This document shows positions 40,416 through 49,516 of a DNA stretch of 64,000 nucleotides, one piece after another. Source of the stretch: Nibribacter koreensis (GTDB lineage Bacteria > Bacteroidota > Bacteroidia > Cytophagales > Hymenobacteraceae); NCBI RefSeq assembly GCF_039541795.1, contig NZ_BAABGX010000002.1:1612001-1676000 (forward strand), in the 5' to 3' direction. The notes under the pieces are model-generated. The model did no database searches and was not told the DNA's origin. It worked only from the letters and a program-made list of their open reading frames with translations. Position 1 is the stretch's first letter. Each line of letters begins with the position of its first letter. The translations under genes were made by a program, and so were the position numbers.

Positions 40416-42512
40416 CTACCAGATCTTCACGCGTTTCTCTGGGGCCAGATACAGGGAGTCTGTGGGCTTCACGTTGAAGGCGGTGTAAAACTCTGGGATG
40501 TTGCGCACCACGCCGTTCACTCTAAACTTAGCCGGCGAGTGCGGGTCTGTGGACACCTGGTTGCGCAGGGCTTCTTCGCGGGCTTTGCTCAGCCAGGCCT
40601 GTCCCCAACCCAAGAACACGCGCTGGGTGCCGGTGAAACCGTCCAGCACCGGGGCTGGCTTGCCGTTGAGGCTGTTGTTGTAAGCCTTGAGCGCAATGCT
40701 CAGACCACCCAAGTCACCAATGTTCTCGCCCAGCGTGAAGGCTCCGTTCACATTCAGGTCTGGGAACACTTTAAAGTCATTGTACTGGGCTACCAACGCG
40801 TTGGTGCGTTTCTTGAATTCCTCGCGGTCTTTGTCTGTCCACCAGTTGCGGAGCACGCCGTTGCCGTCAAAGGTGCTGCCCTGGTCATCAAAGCCGTGCC
40901 CAATCTCATGGCCAATCACGGCGCCAATGCCGCCGTAGTTCACGGCGTCTTCGGCGTTGAGGTCAAAGTAAGGCGGTTGCAGAATGGCGGCCGGGAACAC
41001 AATCTCATTGAGCGGTGGGTTGTAGTAGGCGTTCACGGTTTGCGGCGTCATCTGCCACTCACTGCGGTCTACGGGTTTACCCAGTTTGTCCAGGTTGCGC
41101 TTGTACTCAAAAGCGGTGGCGCGTTTCATGTTACCGTACAGGTCGTTCTTAGCAATTTGCAAGGCAGAATAGTCGCGCCAGTTGTCTGGGTAGCCAATCT
41201 TGGGCGTGAATTTGCTGAGTTTGTCCAGCGCCTGTTTTTTGGTTTCCTCCCCCATCCAATCCAGTTCTTTGATGCTGGACTCATAGGCTTTGATGAGGTT
41301 GCTCACCAAGGCTTCCATGCGTTCCTTGGCCTGCGGCGGGAAGTGCTTTTTCACGTACACTTTGCCCACAATCTCACCCAAGCTACCGTTAACTACGCCT
41401 ACCGCGCGGCGCCACTGCGGCTGTTGCTGTTGCATGCCATACAGAGTCTTGTTGTAGAACTCAAAGTTCTGCTTGTCCAGGGCAGACGTGAGTGAGGCGG
41501 CCGAGGAGTTGATAAGACCCCATTGCAGGTAATTCTTCCAGGTGGCAACAGGTGTGCTTTTGATGATGTCATTGGCGGCTTTCATGTACGCCACCTGTGT
41601 AATGACAATGCTGTCTTGCCCGGTAATGCCCGCTTCCTGCAAGAAGCCGGTCAAGTCAAAGTCAGGCATCAAGGCTTTGGCCTTGGGCATGGAATACTTG
41701 TTGTACAGGGCCACTATGTTGCGGGTGTCCTCCTTTTTCATGTGCTTGGTGGCCAGCTTGGTTTCCAGGGCTAGAACCTGGCTGGCTTTTTCCTGGCCTT
41801 TGCTGATGCCCGCCAAGGTGAACATCTTGCTTACATGGTCCAGGTATTTGGCACGTATCTCTTTGGACTTGGCATCCTGTTGCAGGTAATACTCGCGCTC
41901 TGGCAAGCCCAGGCCGCCCTGCCAGGTGAGGAGCATGTGCTGCGTTGGGTTTTTAAAGTCTGTAATCACACCCACGCTAAACGGTATGCTAACGCCGTAC
42001 TGGTTGGCGTAGGCAAAGTAGCGAGCCAGGTCCTTGTGGGTGTTGATGGCCTCTATCTTCTGGAACTCGGCTTGCAGGGGCTTTAGGCCAATAGAGTCCC
42101 GCACGCGCATGTCCAGATACGATTCATACAGGTCGCCAATCTTCTGCTCATCAGAGCCGTTGGCAAACTTACCCGCCGCCGATGCCTCAATGATGGCCTT
42201 GACGTCCTCTTGCGCCTTGTCATTCAAAATAGAGCCAGCGCCATAAGAAGCCTTGTCTGCCGGAATCTGGGTGTTCTTAACCCAGGTGCCGTTCACGTAG
42301 GCGGTAAAGTTGTCGCCGGGGTTGACAGATGGGTCCATGTTGGCTTTGATGATGCCCGAGCGTAATTGCGGCTCTTCCTGCGGAACGGTGGCTACGGCTA
42401 CCTCAGCAGCGGGCTTTTGCTCGGTGGTCATAGATTTGCCGCAACTTACGGTCAGCAGCGCGCCGGTGGCCAGCAAGGCAATCTCTGAAAGTGTTCTAGT
42501 TCGTTTTAGCAT
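40416..42512 (-). CDS. M13-family (neprilysin/PepO-like) zinc metallopeptidase, lipoprotein
   Basis: 698 residues. Signal with a lipobox (LLTVSC, acylated Cys24) predicts a lipoprotein. The N-terminal domain carries GNFTAYVNGTWVKNTQIP-type sequence; the catalytic domain has YYNPPLNEIVFPAAILQPPYFD, zinc motif His535-Glu536-Ile-Gly-His539 (VIGHEIGHGFDDQG), third ligand region LGENIGDLGGLSIA, and the C-terminal RVKIW. All catalytic elements are intact. Bacterial M13 enzymes degrade short peptides in the envelope. A terminator follows at 40361. Confidence 0.93.
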   Translation of the reverse strand: MLKRTRTLSEIALLATGALLTVSCGKSMTTEQKPAAEVAVATVPQEEPQLRSGIIKANMDPSVNPGDNFTAYVNGTWVKNTQIPADKASYGAGSILNDKAQEDVKAIIEASAAGKFANGSDEQKIGDLYESYLDMRVRDSIGLKPLQAEFQKIEAINTHKDLARYFAYANQYGVSIPFSVGVITDFKNPTQHMLLTWQGGLGLPEREYYLQQDAKSKEIRAKYLDHVSKMFTLAGISKGQEKASQVLALETKLATKHMKKEDTRNIVALYNKYSMPKAKALMPDFDLTGFLQEAGITGQDSIVITQVAYMKAANDIIKSTPVATWKNYLQWGLINSSAASLTSALDKQNFEFYNKTLYGMQQQQPQWRRAVGVVNGSLGEIVGKVYVKKHFPPQAKERMEALVSNLIKAYESSIKELDWMGEETKKQALDKLSKFTPKIGYPDNWRDYSALQIAKNDLYGNMKRATAFEYKRNLDKLGKPVDRSEWQMTPQTVNAYYNPPLNEIVFPAAILQPPYFDLNAEDAVNYGGIGAVIGHEIGHGFDDQGSTFDGNGVLRNWWTDKDREEFKKRTNALVAQYNDFKVFPDLNVNGAFTLGENIGDLGGLSIALKAYNNSLNGKPAPVLDGFTGTQRVFLGWGQAWLSKAREEALRNQVSTDPHSPAKFRVNGVVRNIPEFYTAFNVKPTDSLYLAPEKRVKIW

Positions 42513-42737
42513 GATGTTTTCTGGTTGAGAAGAAATGTGACGGGTATGTTCTTGATAGCATCTAACGGGTACTTTGCCTTTACGGCAGGGTGTACTGCAA
42601 GACTTGTTTCTAAGCCATGGTAGTTAGTAGATGATAAAGGGAAAGTATTACAAATAATCAAGAAAGCCATATCCAAGCATCTGATTTTGCCCTGCCTGTT
42701 GAGAATGCAGAGGTTGTAGAGGTAGGTTGAATACAGG

Positions 42738-42775
42738 CGTTTTTGGCTTGTTTTCCAGAAAACAGGCCAAAAACG
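42738..42775. repeat. dispersed palindrome, copy 13, abutting a stop codon
   Basis: CGTTTTTGGCTTGTTTTC ... GAAAACAGGCCAAAAACG; its last base directly touches the TAG stop of nagA (42776-42778). Confidence 0.95.
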
Positions 42776-43924
42776 CTACCCTTCTAAATGCACCGGTTGG
42801 CCGTCTACCCACACTTGTTGCAAGGACAGATCTTGGTTAAGCACCGTGATGTTGGCGTAAGAACCTGGAGTGAACTGGCCCACCTTGTTTTCCATTTGCA
42901 AGACCTGCGCGGGGTATAGGGTGGCCATTCTCAGGGCTTCTTCCAAGTCAAGGCCCACTAGTTGTACGGTGTTCTGCACGGCTTTAAGCATGGTAAGGGC
43001 AGAACCGGCCAGCCGACCGTCCTCGGTCTCACAGCGGCCGTTGCGGTAGTAGGACCTGAAGTTTCCGAACTGGGTGTAGGGAATGTCTGAGTTGACGCAA
43101 GCGGCGCAGTCAGAGATTAAAAGCAGCTTTTGGCCCAAGGCTTTCTTGGCCAGCCTCACCGCCGCCGGGTGGCAATGTTCACCGTCTACAATGATGCCCG
43201 TCCAAGCCTGTCCAAAGTCTAGCGTAGCCGCGGCCAATCCGGGGTTTTTGGTGTCCATGCCGCTCATGGCGTTGTAGAGATGCGTCACTGCGGTCACGCC
43301 TTTCCGGAAGAAGTCCATGGCCTGGTCATACGTGGCCAAGCTGTGCCCGGCAGACAAGACAATGCCGCTTTCTAGCAGCCGTTGCAAAACGGAGTCTTCC
43401 ACGCACTCAGGAGCCAGGGTCAGGTACTTGATCACGTCTTGGCCTGCTTCCAGCAGAATGTCCAGCTCTTGGTGGGTGGCCGTCCTGATGCAGGCCACAT
43501 CATGCGCCCCGGCTTTCTCCAGACTAAAGTAGGGACCCTCCAGGTGCATGCCCAGAAACGTGCTGGGGTGCTGGTGCATGGCTTGCCGAACGGCCTCAAT
43601 GGTCTCCAGAATAACCTCCTGAAACGCTGAGATGACCGTGGGCAGGAAGCTGGTGGTCCCAAACTGCAGGTGCGCGTCCCGGATGGTGGTCAGGCTCTCC
43701 AAGGTAGGGTGCTGGGTGAAGTAAATGCCGTTTCCGCCGTTCACCTGCAGGTCTACAAAGCCCGGGCAGATGCTGCCGCCTTGGGCGTCTACCTGCATTA
43801 CGTCTGCCGGTAGGTCTGCTTGGGGGAGAATCTCCAGCACCCGGTCCTTTTCAAAAAGGAGGGCGTGCTGTTCATAGACTGAATGACCTGAGTAAATGGT
43901 ACCGTTGGTGAGGGCCTTGCGCAT
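42776..43924 (-). CDS. nagA: N-acetylglucosamine-6-phosphate deacetylase
   Basis: 382 residues from ATG 43924 (MRKALTNGTIYSGHSVYEQH). Removes acetyl from GlcNAc-6-P to give GlcN-6-P in amino-sugar recycling. Amidohydrolase fold with metal and catalytic residues at the usual places: Glu129 in GMHLEGPY, His194 in SAGHS, His215 in THLYNAM, Asp272 in LISDC; PGFVDLQVNGGNG precedes. An upstream in-frame ATG (43966) would prepend MACFPEISPKTDSP, which is palindrome copy 14, so I reject it. No nagB or nagC neighbours are visible; it is divergent from a TPR gene. Confident call. Confidence 0.93.
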   Translation of the reverse strand: MRKALTNGTIYSGHSVYEQHALLFEKDRVLEILPQADLPADVMQVDAQGGSICPGFVDLQVNGGNGIYFTQHPTLESLTTIRDAHLQFGTTSFLPTVISAFQEVILETIEAVRQAMHQHPSTFLGMHLEGPYFSLEKAGAHDVACIRTATHQELDILLEAGQDVIKYLTLAPECVEDSVLQRLLESGIVLSAGHSLATYDQAMDFFRKGVTAVTHLYNAMSGMDTKNPGLAAATLDFGQAWTGIIVDGEHCHPAAVRLAKKALGQKLLLISDCAACVNSDIPYTQFGNFRSYYRNGRCETEDGRLAGSALTMLKAVQNTVQLVGLDLEEALRMATLYPAQVLQMENKVGQFTPGSYANITVLNQDLSLQQVWVDGQPVHLEG

Positions 43925-43933
43925 GGGGGAATC

Positions 43934-43971
43934 CGTTTTTGGGCTAATTTCTGGAAAACAGGCCAAAAACG
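43934..43971. repeat. dispersed palindrome, copy 14
   Basis: CGTTTTTGGGCTAATTTCTG ... GGAAAACAGGCCAAAAACG, ten bases upstream of the nagA start, between divergent genes. Confidence 0.92.
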
Positions 43972-44069
43972 CTAGGAGAGATAGAGAGAGAGAGGCAGGC
44001 AGGCCTTTGGCTTCGTGTTAGAAACAATCCCAAAAACCTTATCTTTATCCTCTTCATCCTCCAGCCGTC

Positions 44070-44885
44070 ATGAGAAACGTTTGCCTGTGCCTTGTCTTCT
44101 TCTTCTCTACGCTTTTTACGGGCTATGGTCAATCAAAAGAAGACCTCCTGGCAAGTGGCAAGGCCCACTTAGAGAAAAAGGAATTCCAGGCGGCCCTAGC
44201 GGCTTTCAATGCCTATCTTAAACTAAACCCTACCAGCGCAGACGGCTATTTTTACCGCGGACTTGCCCAAACAAGCGGCGGCATGATAGACCATGCCATT
44301 CCAGACTACACCAAAGCCATCGGCCTGAATCCAAACCATGTACAGGCCTATCTAAAACGCGGCGAATTACACCTGATGTTTGAGGAGTTTGACAACGCCA
44401 GCGCTGATTTTAGAAAGCTCATAAAACTAGACCCGTCCAATGCAGATGGGTACTTAATGCAAGCCATCCTCAACCATAGGCTTGGCATCTACCATGAGGC
44501 GTTGCCAGATCTGGAGAAGGCCATTCAGCTGAACCCCAAGAAAGCAGAATCTTTTTACTACCGAGGCCTCACCTACAAAGAGCAGCAGAAGTACCCAGAA
44601 GCCGTGGCAGATTTACTGCAAGTGGCGGTGCTGGATCCTGAGTTTAACAGCATCCAGTATGACCTGGGGCTTGCGTATTACCAATGGCAGAAATATCCAG
44701 AGGCCCTCACGTGCCTGGACAAAACGATAGCCCTCTCGCCAGACTGGCAAAAGGCCTACCGCTTGCGTAGTAAAATAAAGCTGGCCTTAGGTGACAAGAA
44801 AGGAGCCGCAAAAGACCTTGCCATTGTAGAAGACCTCAAAGAGGCAGACGAGCCTTGGGCAAAAGATGAACGCGACGATTTTTAA
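44070..44885 (+). CDS. secreted TPR protein
   Basis: 271 residues. Signal peptide (MRNVCLCLVFFFSTLFTGYGQS) then about six TPRs (for example FQAALAAFNAYLKLNPTSADGYFYRGLAQTS, FDNASADFRKLIKLDPSNADGYLMQA, YPEALTCLDKTIALSPDWQKAY). It closely parallels the TPR gene at 51239 in length, signal, repeat layout and acidic tail, so they are probably paralogues. A TTATCTTTATC sequence at about 44040 resembles the Bacteroidota -7 box and is repeated before the paralogue. Transcribed toward the OMP gene. Confidence 0.8.
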   Translation: MRNVCLCLVFFFSTLFTGYGQSKEDLLASGKAHLEKKEFQAALAAFNAYLKLNPTSADGYFYRGLAQTSGGMIDHAIPDYTKAIGLNPNHVQAYLKRGELHLMFEEFDNASADFRKLIKLDPSNADGYLMQAILNHRLGIYHEALPDLEKAIQLNPKKAESFYYRGLTYKEQQKYPEAVADLLQVAVLDPEFNSIQYDLGLAYYQWQKYPEALTCLDKTIALSPDWQKAYRLRSKIKLALGDKKGAAKDLAIVEDLKEADEPWAKDERDDF

Positions 44886-44903
44886 ATTCTCCTAAACCAG
44901 TTC

Positions 44904-47354
44904 TCATTCCCCCTGTTTCACGTCATCGTTTCTAATCACTTTCTTTTTGCGCGCTGGGCTGGCAGACGCCTTCTGCCGTCCAAATTTATAGTCAAAGCTA
45001 AGGCGCACGGCCCGGTTAAAGTTTCTATTCTCGTTGGTCTGCACAAAGGCTTCAGTGACGGTCTCCTGCCCGAAGTTCACGGATTTGGTAAACGGGTTGT
45101 TGACGCCCAGGGTCAGGCTGGCTTTCTTCTCCCAGAACTCCTTTTTCACGGCCAGGCTGTATTGTTGCCAGGCTAAGGCACGCCCTTGCAAGGTGACTCT
45201 GGGCGAGTTGAACATACCCGTAAATTGACCCGAGAAGCCTTTGCCAAACTCATAGCCCGTGGTGAGGTTGAGGTTGTACTGCCAGCCGGTAGCCAGTCCG
45301 CCCAGGCCCTGCAGGCGGTTGTAATAGGCGTTCAGGTTTCCGTTGAGGCTGAGTGAAGGAACTGGTTTGGTAGAGCCCGAGAGGTTAAGCCCGTAGCTGA
45401 GCAACTTGCCGGCGTTCACAAAGGTGTTCTGTGCCACGCCTTCGTCAATGCCCAAGGTCACCTGCTGGATGGCGTTGTCAATCTTTCTCAAGTACAAAGT
45501 GGCCATGATAGAGCTGGTCTTGAAGAAGGTGCTATAGCCCAGTTCATATAAATGCGTGAGCTCGGGGTCCAGCGCCGGATTGCCAAAGAAGACGCTTTTG
45601 GGGTCCCGGCTGTCGCGGTACGGGTTGAGTAAAAAGATGTGCGGCCGCTGGATGCGCTGGGTGTAGTTGGCCTTGACCGTGTGAATTTCCTTGACCGTTC
45701 TGGACACCGAAAAGCTGGGGATGAGCGTGTGGTACTCTTGGTTGAGCGAGGTTTGGGTGCTGGTGAAATCCCCGCTGAGCCAGGTGTGCTCATACCGGCT
45801 TCCCACTTTTACGGCGTACTGCTTGGCCAGCGTGAATCCATAGGACAGGTACCCGGCGGCCACGTCTTGGCGGTAGTGAAAGTTGTTCTCCTCAGACAGG
45901 GACTTGTTCTCTAGCGGAAACCGGATGTCATACTGGGCATCGCTTTCGGCGCGGCGCAGAATAGCTTTCACGCCCACCTCTAGGGTGGCTTTGTTCAGGA
46001 ACGGGTGCGTGTAGTCTGTCTGCAAGGTAAGCTCCCGGTTCACGTTCTGGTTGGTGTTGCGCTGTACATAAAACAACTCCTCTTGCTGCGTGAAATGGTC
46101 CTGGTCTATTAAATTACCATGCTCTGACCGACTGTACTGCCCCAACAAGGTAAACTCCTGCTGCGGGTTGAAGATGTGGGTGTAATCCAGGTTGACGTCG
46201 GTGCCCAGCGGGGTGTACTGGTACTGGTTGGTGTTCCTGATGTAGGCGTAGGGCCGGGCCATGGTAGAGGTGGTGATTTGCTGGTTCTCGCCGCGGTACT
46301 TACCCTGGTTGATTTTGACGCCCGCCGAAAACAGATTGACAGAGTCCAGGTCATAGTCCAGGCCCAGTTGCGCGTTGCTCCCGCCCCCAAATACTTTCCC
46401 GTCCCCGTCCTGCACGGTGATGATGTCTGGGCCCTCTGCAAACTCCTGCCGGTACATGCCAAAGCCTTTGGGCACGTCATAGGTAAAGGCGCCTATGTTC
46501 AGGTTCATGCCTAACTTAGTACGCCGGGCGTTGAGCGTGCTATTGAGGTTGGTGCTTTGCGTGCCCACCATGCCTGCCACGTTGCCATGCACGCCCGGCA
46601 ACAGGCTTTTCTTGGTGATGATGTTGATGATGCCGGCAGAACCTTCAGCGTCATATTTAGCCGAGGGGCTGGTAATCACCTCCACGCTCTTGATCATGTC
46701 TGCCGGAATCTGCTTGAGCGCATCTGCCACGCTGGTAGCTAGGAGGCTGGAGGCTTTGTTGTTCACCAGCACCCGCACGTTGCCAGAGCCCCGCAGCTGC
46801 ACGTTGCCATCTACGTCTACCGTGAGGGAAGGTACTTTCTTAAGCACGTCCTCGGCGGTGCCGCCCGCGTTGGTGATGTCCTGGTCGGCGTTGTAGACCA
46901 GGCGGTCTGCTTTGTCTTCTATCAAGGGCTTTTGCCCTAGCACCATCACCTCCTTCAATTTGTTTTCTTCAGGGCTTAATTTGATGGTAGGCACCGTCAT
47001 GTGCAACTGAGTTTCCGTTACTAGAATGGGGTTGGTCTTGTATGGTTTGTAGCCCACATACGAGACGGTTATTTGGTACTGGCCCACTGGCACCTTGCTG
47101 AACGTGAACTGCCCCTTTTCATTAGAAAGTGCACCTTCTACTGTTTGAGTAGAATTGGAGAGCATGAGGGCCACCGTGGCAAATTCTACGGGTTGACCGC
47201 TGGTAGAATCTGTAACCGATCCGGTGATGGTACCCAAGGTTTTATGGGACGCTGAACTAGATAGGGAAGCGCTTAAGGCCTGCGCAAACGAAGCAGAACT
47301 ATTGCTCAGGAAAAGGCACAGCAATCCCAGTAAAAAGTGAAGACTTTTTTTCAT
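44904..47354 (-). CDS. outer-membrane beta-barrel protein (TonB-receptor-like, OMP_b-brl_3)
   Basis: 816 residues. Signal peptide, a carboxypeptidase-regulatory-like domain (about 41-125; GSVTDSTSGQPVEFATVALML), a TonB plug-like domain (about 140-240; VLKKVPSLTVDVDGNVQLRGSGNVRVLVN) and a ~570-residue beta barrel with aromatic girdles, ending RLSFDYKFGRQKAS. This architecture matches OMP_b-brl_3 family proteins, unlike SusC in lacking a SusD partner. No TonB box is evident, so active transport is uncertain. A substrate cannot be assigned. Confidence 0.9.
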   Translation of the reverse strand: MKKSLHFLLGLLCLFLSNSSASFAQALSASLSSSASHKTLGTITGSVTDSTSGQPVEFATVALMLSNSTQTVEGALSNEKGQFTFSKVPVGQYQITVSYVGYKPYKTNPILVTETQLHMTVPTIKLSPEENKLKEVMVLGQKPLIEDKADRLVYNADQDITNAGGTAEDVLKKVPSLTVDVDGNVQLRGSGNVRVLVNNKASSLLATSVADALKQIPADMIKSVEVITSPSAKYDAEGSAGIINIITKKSLLPGVHGNVAGMVGTQSTNLNSTLNARRTKLGMNLNIGAFTYDVPKGFGMYRQEFAEGPDIITVQDGDGKVFGGGSNAQLGLDYDLDSVNLFSAGVKINQGKYRGENQQITTSTMARPYAYIRNTNQYQYTPLGTDVNLDYTHIFNPQQEFTLLGQYSRSEHGNLIDQDHFTQQEELFYVQRNTNQNVNRELTLQTDYTHPFLNKATLEVGVKAILRRAESDAQYDIRFPLENKSLSEENNFHYRQDVAAGYLSYGFTLAKQYAVKVGSRYEHTWLSGDFTSTQTSLNQEYHTLIPSFSVSRTVKEIHTVKANYTQRIQRPHIFLLNPYRDSRDPKSVFFGNPALDPELTHLYELGYSTFFKTSSIMATLYLRKIDNAIQQVTLGIDEGVAQNTFVNAGKLLSYGLNLSGSTKPVPSLSLNGNLNAYYNRLQGLGGLATGWQYNLNLTTGYEFGKGFSGQFTGMFNSPRVTLQGRALAWQQYSLAVKKEFWEKKASLTLGVNNPFTKSVNFGQETVTEAFVQTNENRNFNRAVRLSFDYKFGRQKASASPARKKKVIRNDDVKQGE

Positions 47355-47414
47355 AGGTAAGATAGAATTGAGGCGGTAAAAGATGTGGTTGAAAAGCCCT
47401 ATGAAGGCTAGAAG

Positions 47415-47452
47415 CGTTTTTAGGCTGTTTTCTGAAAATCAGGCCAAAAACG
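47415..47452. repeat. dispersed palindrome, copy 15
   Basis: CGTTTTTAGGCTGTTTTC ... AAAATCAGGCCAAAAACG. Confidence 0.9.
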
Positions 47453-47460
47453 GGAGGTGA

Positions 47461-47602
47461 GGATGAGGGCGGTTGTTGATTCTGTAGAGACAACAGCACT
47501 GCCTTGTCTCTCACGCATTGCTCATTATCTATTAATGTAATAACACCCCCCTAGCCCCACTCAAAGGGGGAATCTGCGTTTGGCAATGATTCTTGGCACA
47601 GA
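47461..47602 (+). repeat. composite intergenic element, copy 1
   Basis: Begins GGATGAGGGC, contains GCCTTGTCTCTCACGCATTG and CCCCAC...CAAAGGGGGAATCTGCGTTT. It aligns with the reverse complement of 58069-58210 over its length, with gaps. Confidence 0.7.
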
Positions 47603-47653
47603 CGCTGGCAGGTTCTGCCGGGCGTAATGAGGTTTTTGAGTTAGCGGCATTGG

Positions 47654-47691
47654 CGGTTTTAGCTTATTTTCCGGAAAACGAGCTAAAAACG
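47654..47691. repeat. dispersed palindrome, copy 16
   Basis: CGGTTTTAGCTTATTTTCC ... GGAAAACGAGCTAAAAACG. AGCT in both arms is a compensated change from GGCC. Confidence 0.88.
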
Positions 47692-47808
47692 GAGAGCCTG
47701 CATTAACTACCAGCAGGTCTGGATGAATGCGTCTTTGTCATTCCACTATCTCCTCCCGGAGCAAGTCCGGGAGCTTCAACTTTAAAGGAAGACGGAATGC
47801 GCAGGCCA

Positions 47809-47838
47809 TTTCTAATTCATAATTTCTAATTTTTAATT
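47809..47838. repeat. AT-rich short repeat (TTCTAATT type)
   Basis: ATTTCTAATTCATAATTTCT unit, as at 31803. Confidence 0.6.
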
Positions 47839-47886
47839 CCTTTGGTTTTCGGGCTGTTTTGGCCAAAACAGCCCGAAAACCAAAGG
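47839..47886. repeat. dispersed palindrome, copy 17: perfect 48-bp palindrome at a stop codon
   Basis: CCTTTGGTTTTCGGGCTG ... CAGCCCGAAAACCAAAGG with TTTTGGCCAAAA at the centre: no mismatch over 48 bases. It ends exactly at the TAG stop of the DUF4097 gene (47887). Confidence 0.96.
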
Positions 47887-48597
47887 CTACTTTTTCTTGC
47901 GCAGGTAGATGTTGTTGCTGATGGATTCCAGTTGGATGGCAGAACCGCCCTTGTTGACATCGCCTTTGAGTTCATAGCCTACTATGGGCATCTCTTTTTG
48001 CTTGCCTGCGAAAGCAATGGATAAATCTGTGAAGACTTCGCCGGTGATGGTTTTGAGGGCCACGGTAGCGCCTTTCTGGGTGGGCCAGTCCATGTCTACA
48101 AAGCCAGAGATGGACTTGGCGTTGACCGGGCCGGTGAAGCCTCTTAGCTCTACATCGCCGTTGATGGTTTCTAGGGTGAGGTTGGCGTCACGGGGCAGGA
48201 ACACCTCATAGTCAATTCTTACGCAGGCGCCCCGCTTCCTTTCGCCTTTTTTATAATCGCTGAAAGTTGTGGATGAACCCTCTGGGCAGACGCCTTCATA
48301 GTTGCTGTTTTTAAGGTACTCGTGGTCCAGATCTGTGAGGACAGAAAGCTGTTCTGCGCTGGGCGTGAAGGTAATCTTCATGGCGTCATTGCCTTGGCCG
48401 CCGTTGATTTCATAAGTCACCTTTACGTAGGCTTCTTTCTTGTCCCAGGCGGTCACCTTGACGGCGTTGCCAAACTTGAGGTTGAGGTTTACTTTCTTGC
48501 TGGCGGGCAGGGTAAGGGTCTTCTCCACGGTTTTCTTCTGGGCATAGAGGTTCCCGGCGCCCCACAATAGCAGGGCGATCAACAATAACTTTTTCAT
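47887..48597 (-). CDS. DUF4097-like secreted beta-helix protein
   Basis: 236 residues with a signal peptide (MKKLLLIALLLWGAGNLYAQ). Repeated short beta strands (KVNLNLKFGNAVKVTAWDK; NLTLETINGDVELRGFTGPVNAKSISGFVDMD) match the DUF4097/DUF4098 beta-helix family. An extra Cys-containing segment (GVCPEGSS, RGACVRI) is present. Located downstream of an ECF sigma and anti-sigma-like gene and beside a paralogue at 48628, so probably in one operon. The function is uncertain; such proteins are seen in envelope-stress operons. Confidence 0.78.
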   Translation of the reverse strand: MKKLLLIALLLWGAGNLYAQKKTVEKTLTLPASKKVNLNLKFGNAVKVTAWDKKEAYVKVTYEINGGQGNDAMKITFTPSAEQLSVLTDLDHEYLKNSNYEGVCPEGSSTTFSDYKKGERKRGACVRIDYEVFLPRDANLTLETINGDVELRGFTGPVNAKSISGFVDMDWPTQKGATVALKTITGEVFTDLSIAFAGKQKEMPIVGYELKGDVNKGGSAIQLESISNNIYLRKKK

Positions 48598-48627
48598 GGT
48601 AGGTAAGGTGTTAGGTGCCTGGTAGGA

Positions 48628-49449
48628 TTATTTTTTCTTGCGGATGTAGATGTCGCTGGAGATGCTTTTGACGGTCATTTCTACGCCGCCGCCGTTGGTC
48701 TTGCCACTAATGTTTCCGCCCCCGCCAATGCTGGGTAAGTCTGATTTTCCTGTTTTCTTCACCTCCATGTCAAAGTCTGTGTAGATTTCGCCTTGCATAG
48801 CTTCCAGTTTGTAGTTGGCTTTGGTGTTGGCGGGCAGGGTGATGTCAATGTCTGCGGCCACGGCAGAGAGAGCGCTGGGTTTGTCTTGCGCCAGGGCAGA
48901 GAAGACCACCTTGAGGCTGCCGGCGGTAGAGTTGGCCACCACGGGTCCGGATACGTTGGTGAAGGCGGCATCTGTATTGTTTAAATGGGCCTCAATCTCA
49001 CCGTTCATGTCTTTGATGGTTAGTTCGCCGCCGGTCCAGTTGACTTCTTTGTACACGATAGCGGCATTCTTAGGCACTCTAATGGTGTAACTGGCCTGGT
49101 TGCGCGATGCCTTGGTGATGGAGAGGACGTTGTTCTTCTTTTCTACCGCCAAGCCTAGTTTGGTATTGTCCTCTACCTGGTTGTATAGCGGTTTGAGGCC
49201 TTTCGCCCGCTCTGGCGGGGCGCTGTAGTCATTGGTTTCAATAAGTACCTCGTCGCTGTTGTGGCCAATGATTTCTACGCTGCTACCGTACATGGTAAAC
49301 TGCACCTGTCTGTCCTTGCCATCGCCTAGTTTTACTTTGTAGGTCATGGTGTTGGCGGGCTTTGTTGTGCTCTGGGCAGGCTTGCTTTGCGCAAAGACGT
49401 TTCCTGAGAGGAGGAGGCTGGCTCCTGCTATGATGAATAACTTTTTCAT
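48628..49449 (-). CDS. DUF4097-like secreted beta-helix protein
   Basis: 273 residues from ATG 49449, chosen because MKKLFIIAGASLLLSGNVFAQ is a proper signal peptide; a longer frame upstream has no signal. Beta-helix strands (AAIVYKEVNWTGGELTIKDMNGEIEAHLNNTDAAFTNVSGPVVANST) follow the same family as 47887. Both end with IYIRKKK or IYLRKKK, marking a recent paralogous pair. 30 bases separate them; same operon as the sigma factor at 50433. Confidence 0.78.
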   Translation of the reverse strand: MKKLFIIAGASLLLSGNVFAQSKPAQSTTKPANTMTYKVKLGDGKDRQVQFTMYGSSVEIIGHNSDEVLIETNDYSAPPERAKGLKPLYNQVEDNTKLGLAVEKKNNVLSITKASRNQASYTIRVPKNAAIVYKEVNWTGGELTIKDMNGEIEAHLNNTDAAFTNVSGPVVANSTAGSLKVVFSALAQDKPSALSAVAADIDITLPANTKANYKLEAMQGEIYTDFDMEVKKTGKSDLPSIGGGGNISGKTNGGGVEMTVKSISSDIYIRKKK

Positions 49450-49516
49450 GTCTGTTGAGATAAGTAAATAAGTAGTTAGAAGAGCAGCGCGTACCATGGA
49501 TGACCGCTCTTGGGCT

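Larger units (their letters stand above)
47355..47886. other. 532-base intergenic region rich in repeats
   Basis: Contains three dispersed palindromes (47415, 47654, 47839), a copy of the ~140-bp composite element (47461-47602) and an AT-rich repeat (47809-47838). I see no gene in it. Confidence 0.6.

Noticed and set aside
40398..41495. 365-codon plus-strand reading frame
   Set aside because: It lies opposite the well-supported M13 peptidase gene, has no recognisable domain and low-complexity hydrophobic/valine-rich sequence.
42776..43966. Longer NagA start at 43966
   Set aside because: The extra 14 residues are encoded by palindrome copy 14, while MRKALTNG is the normal start of the family.
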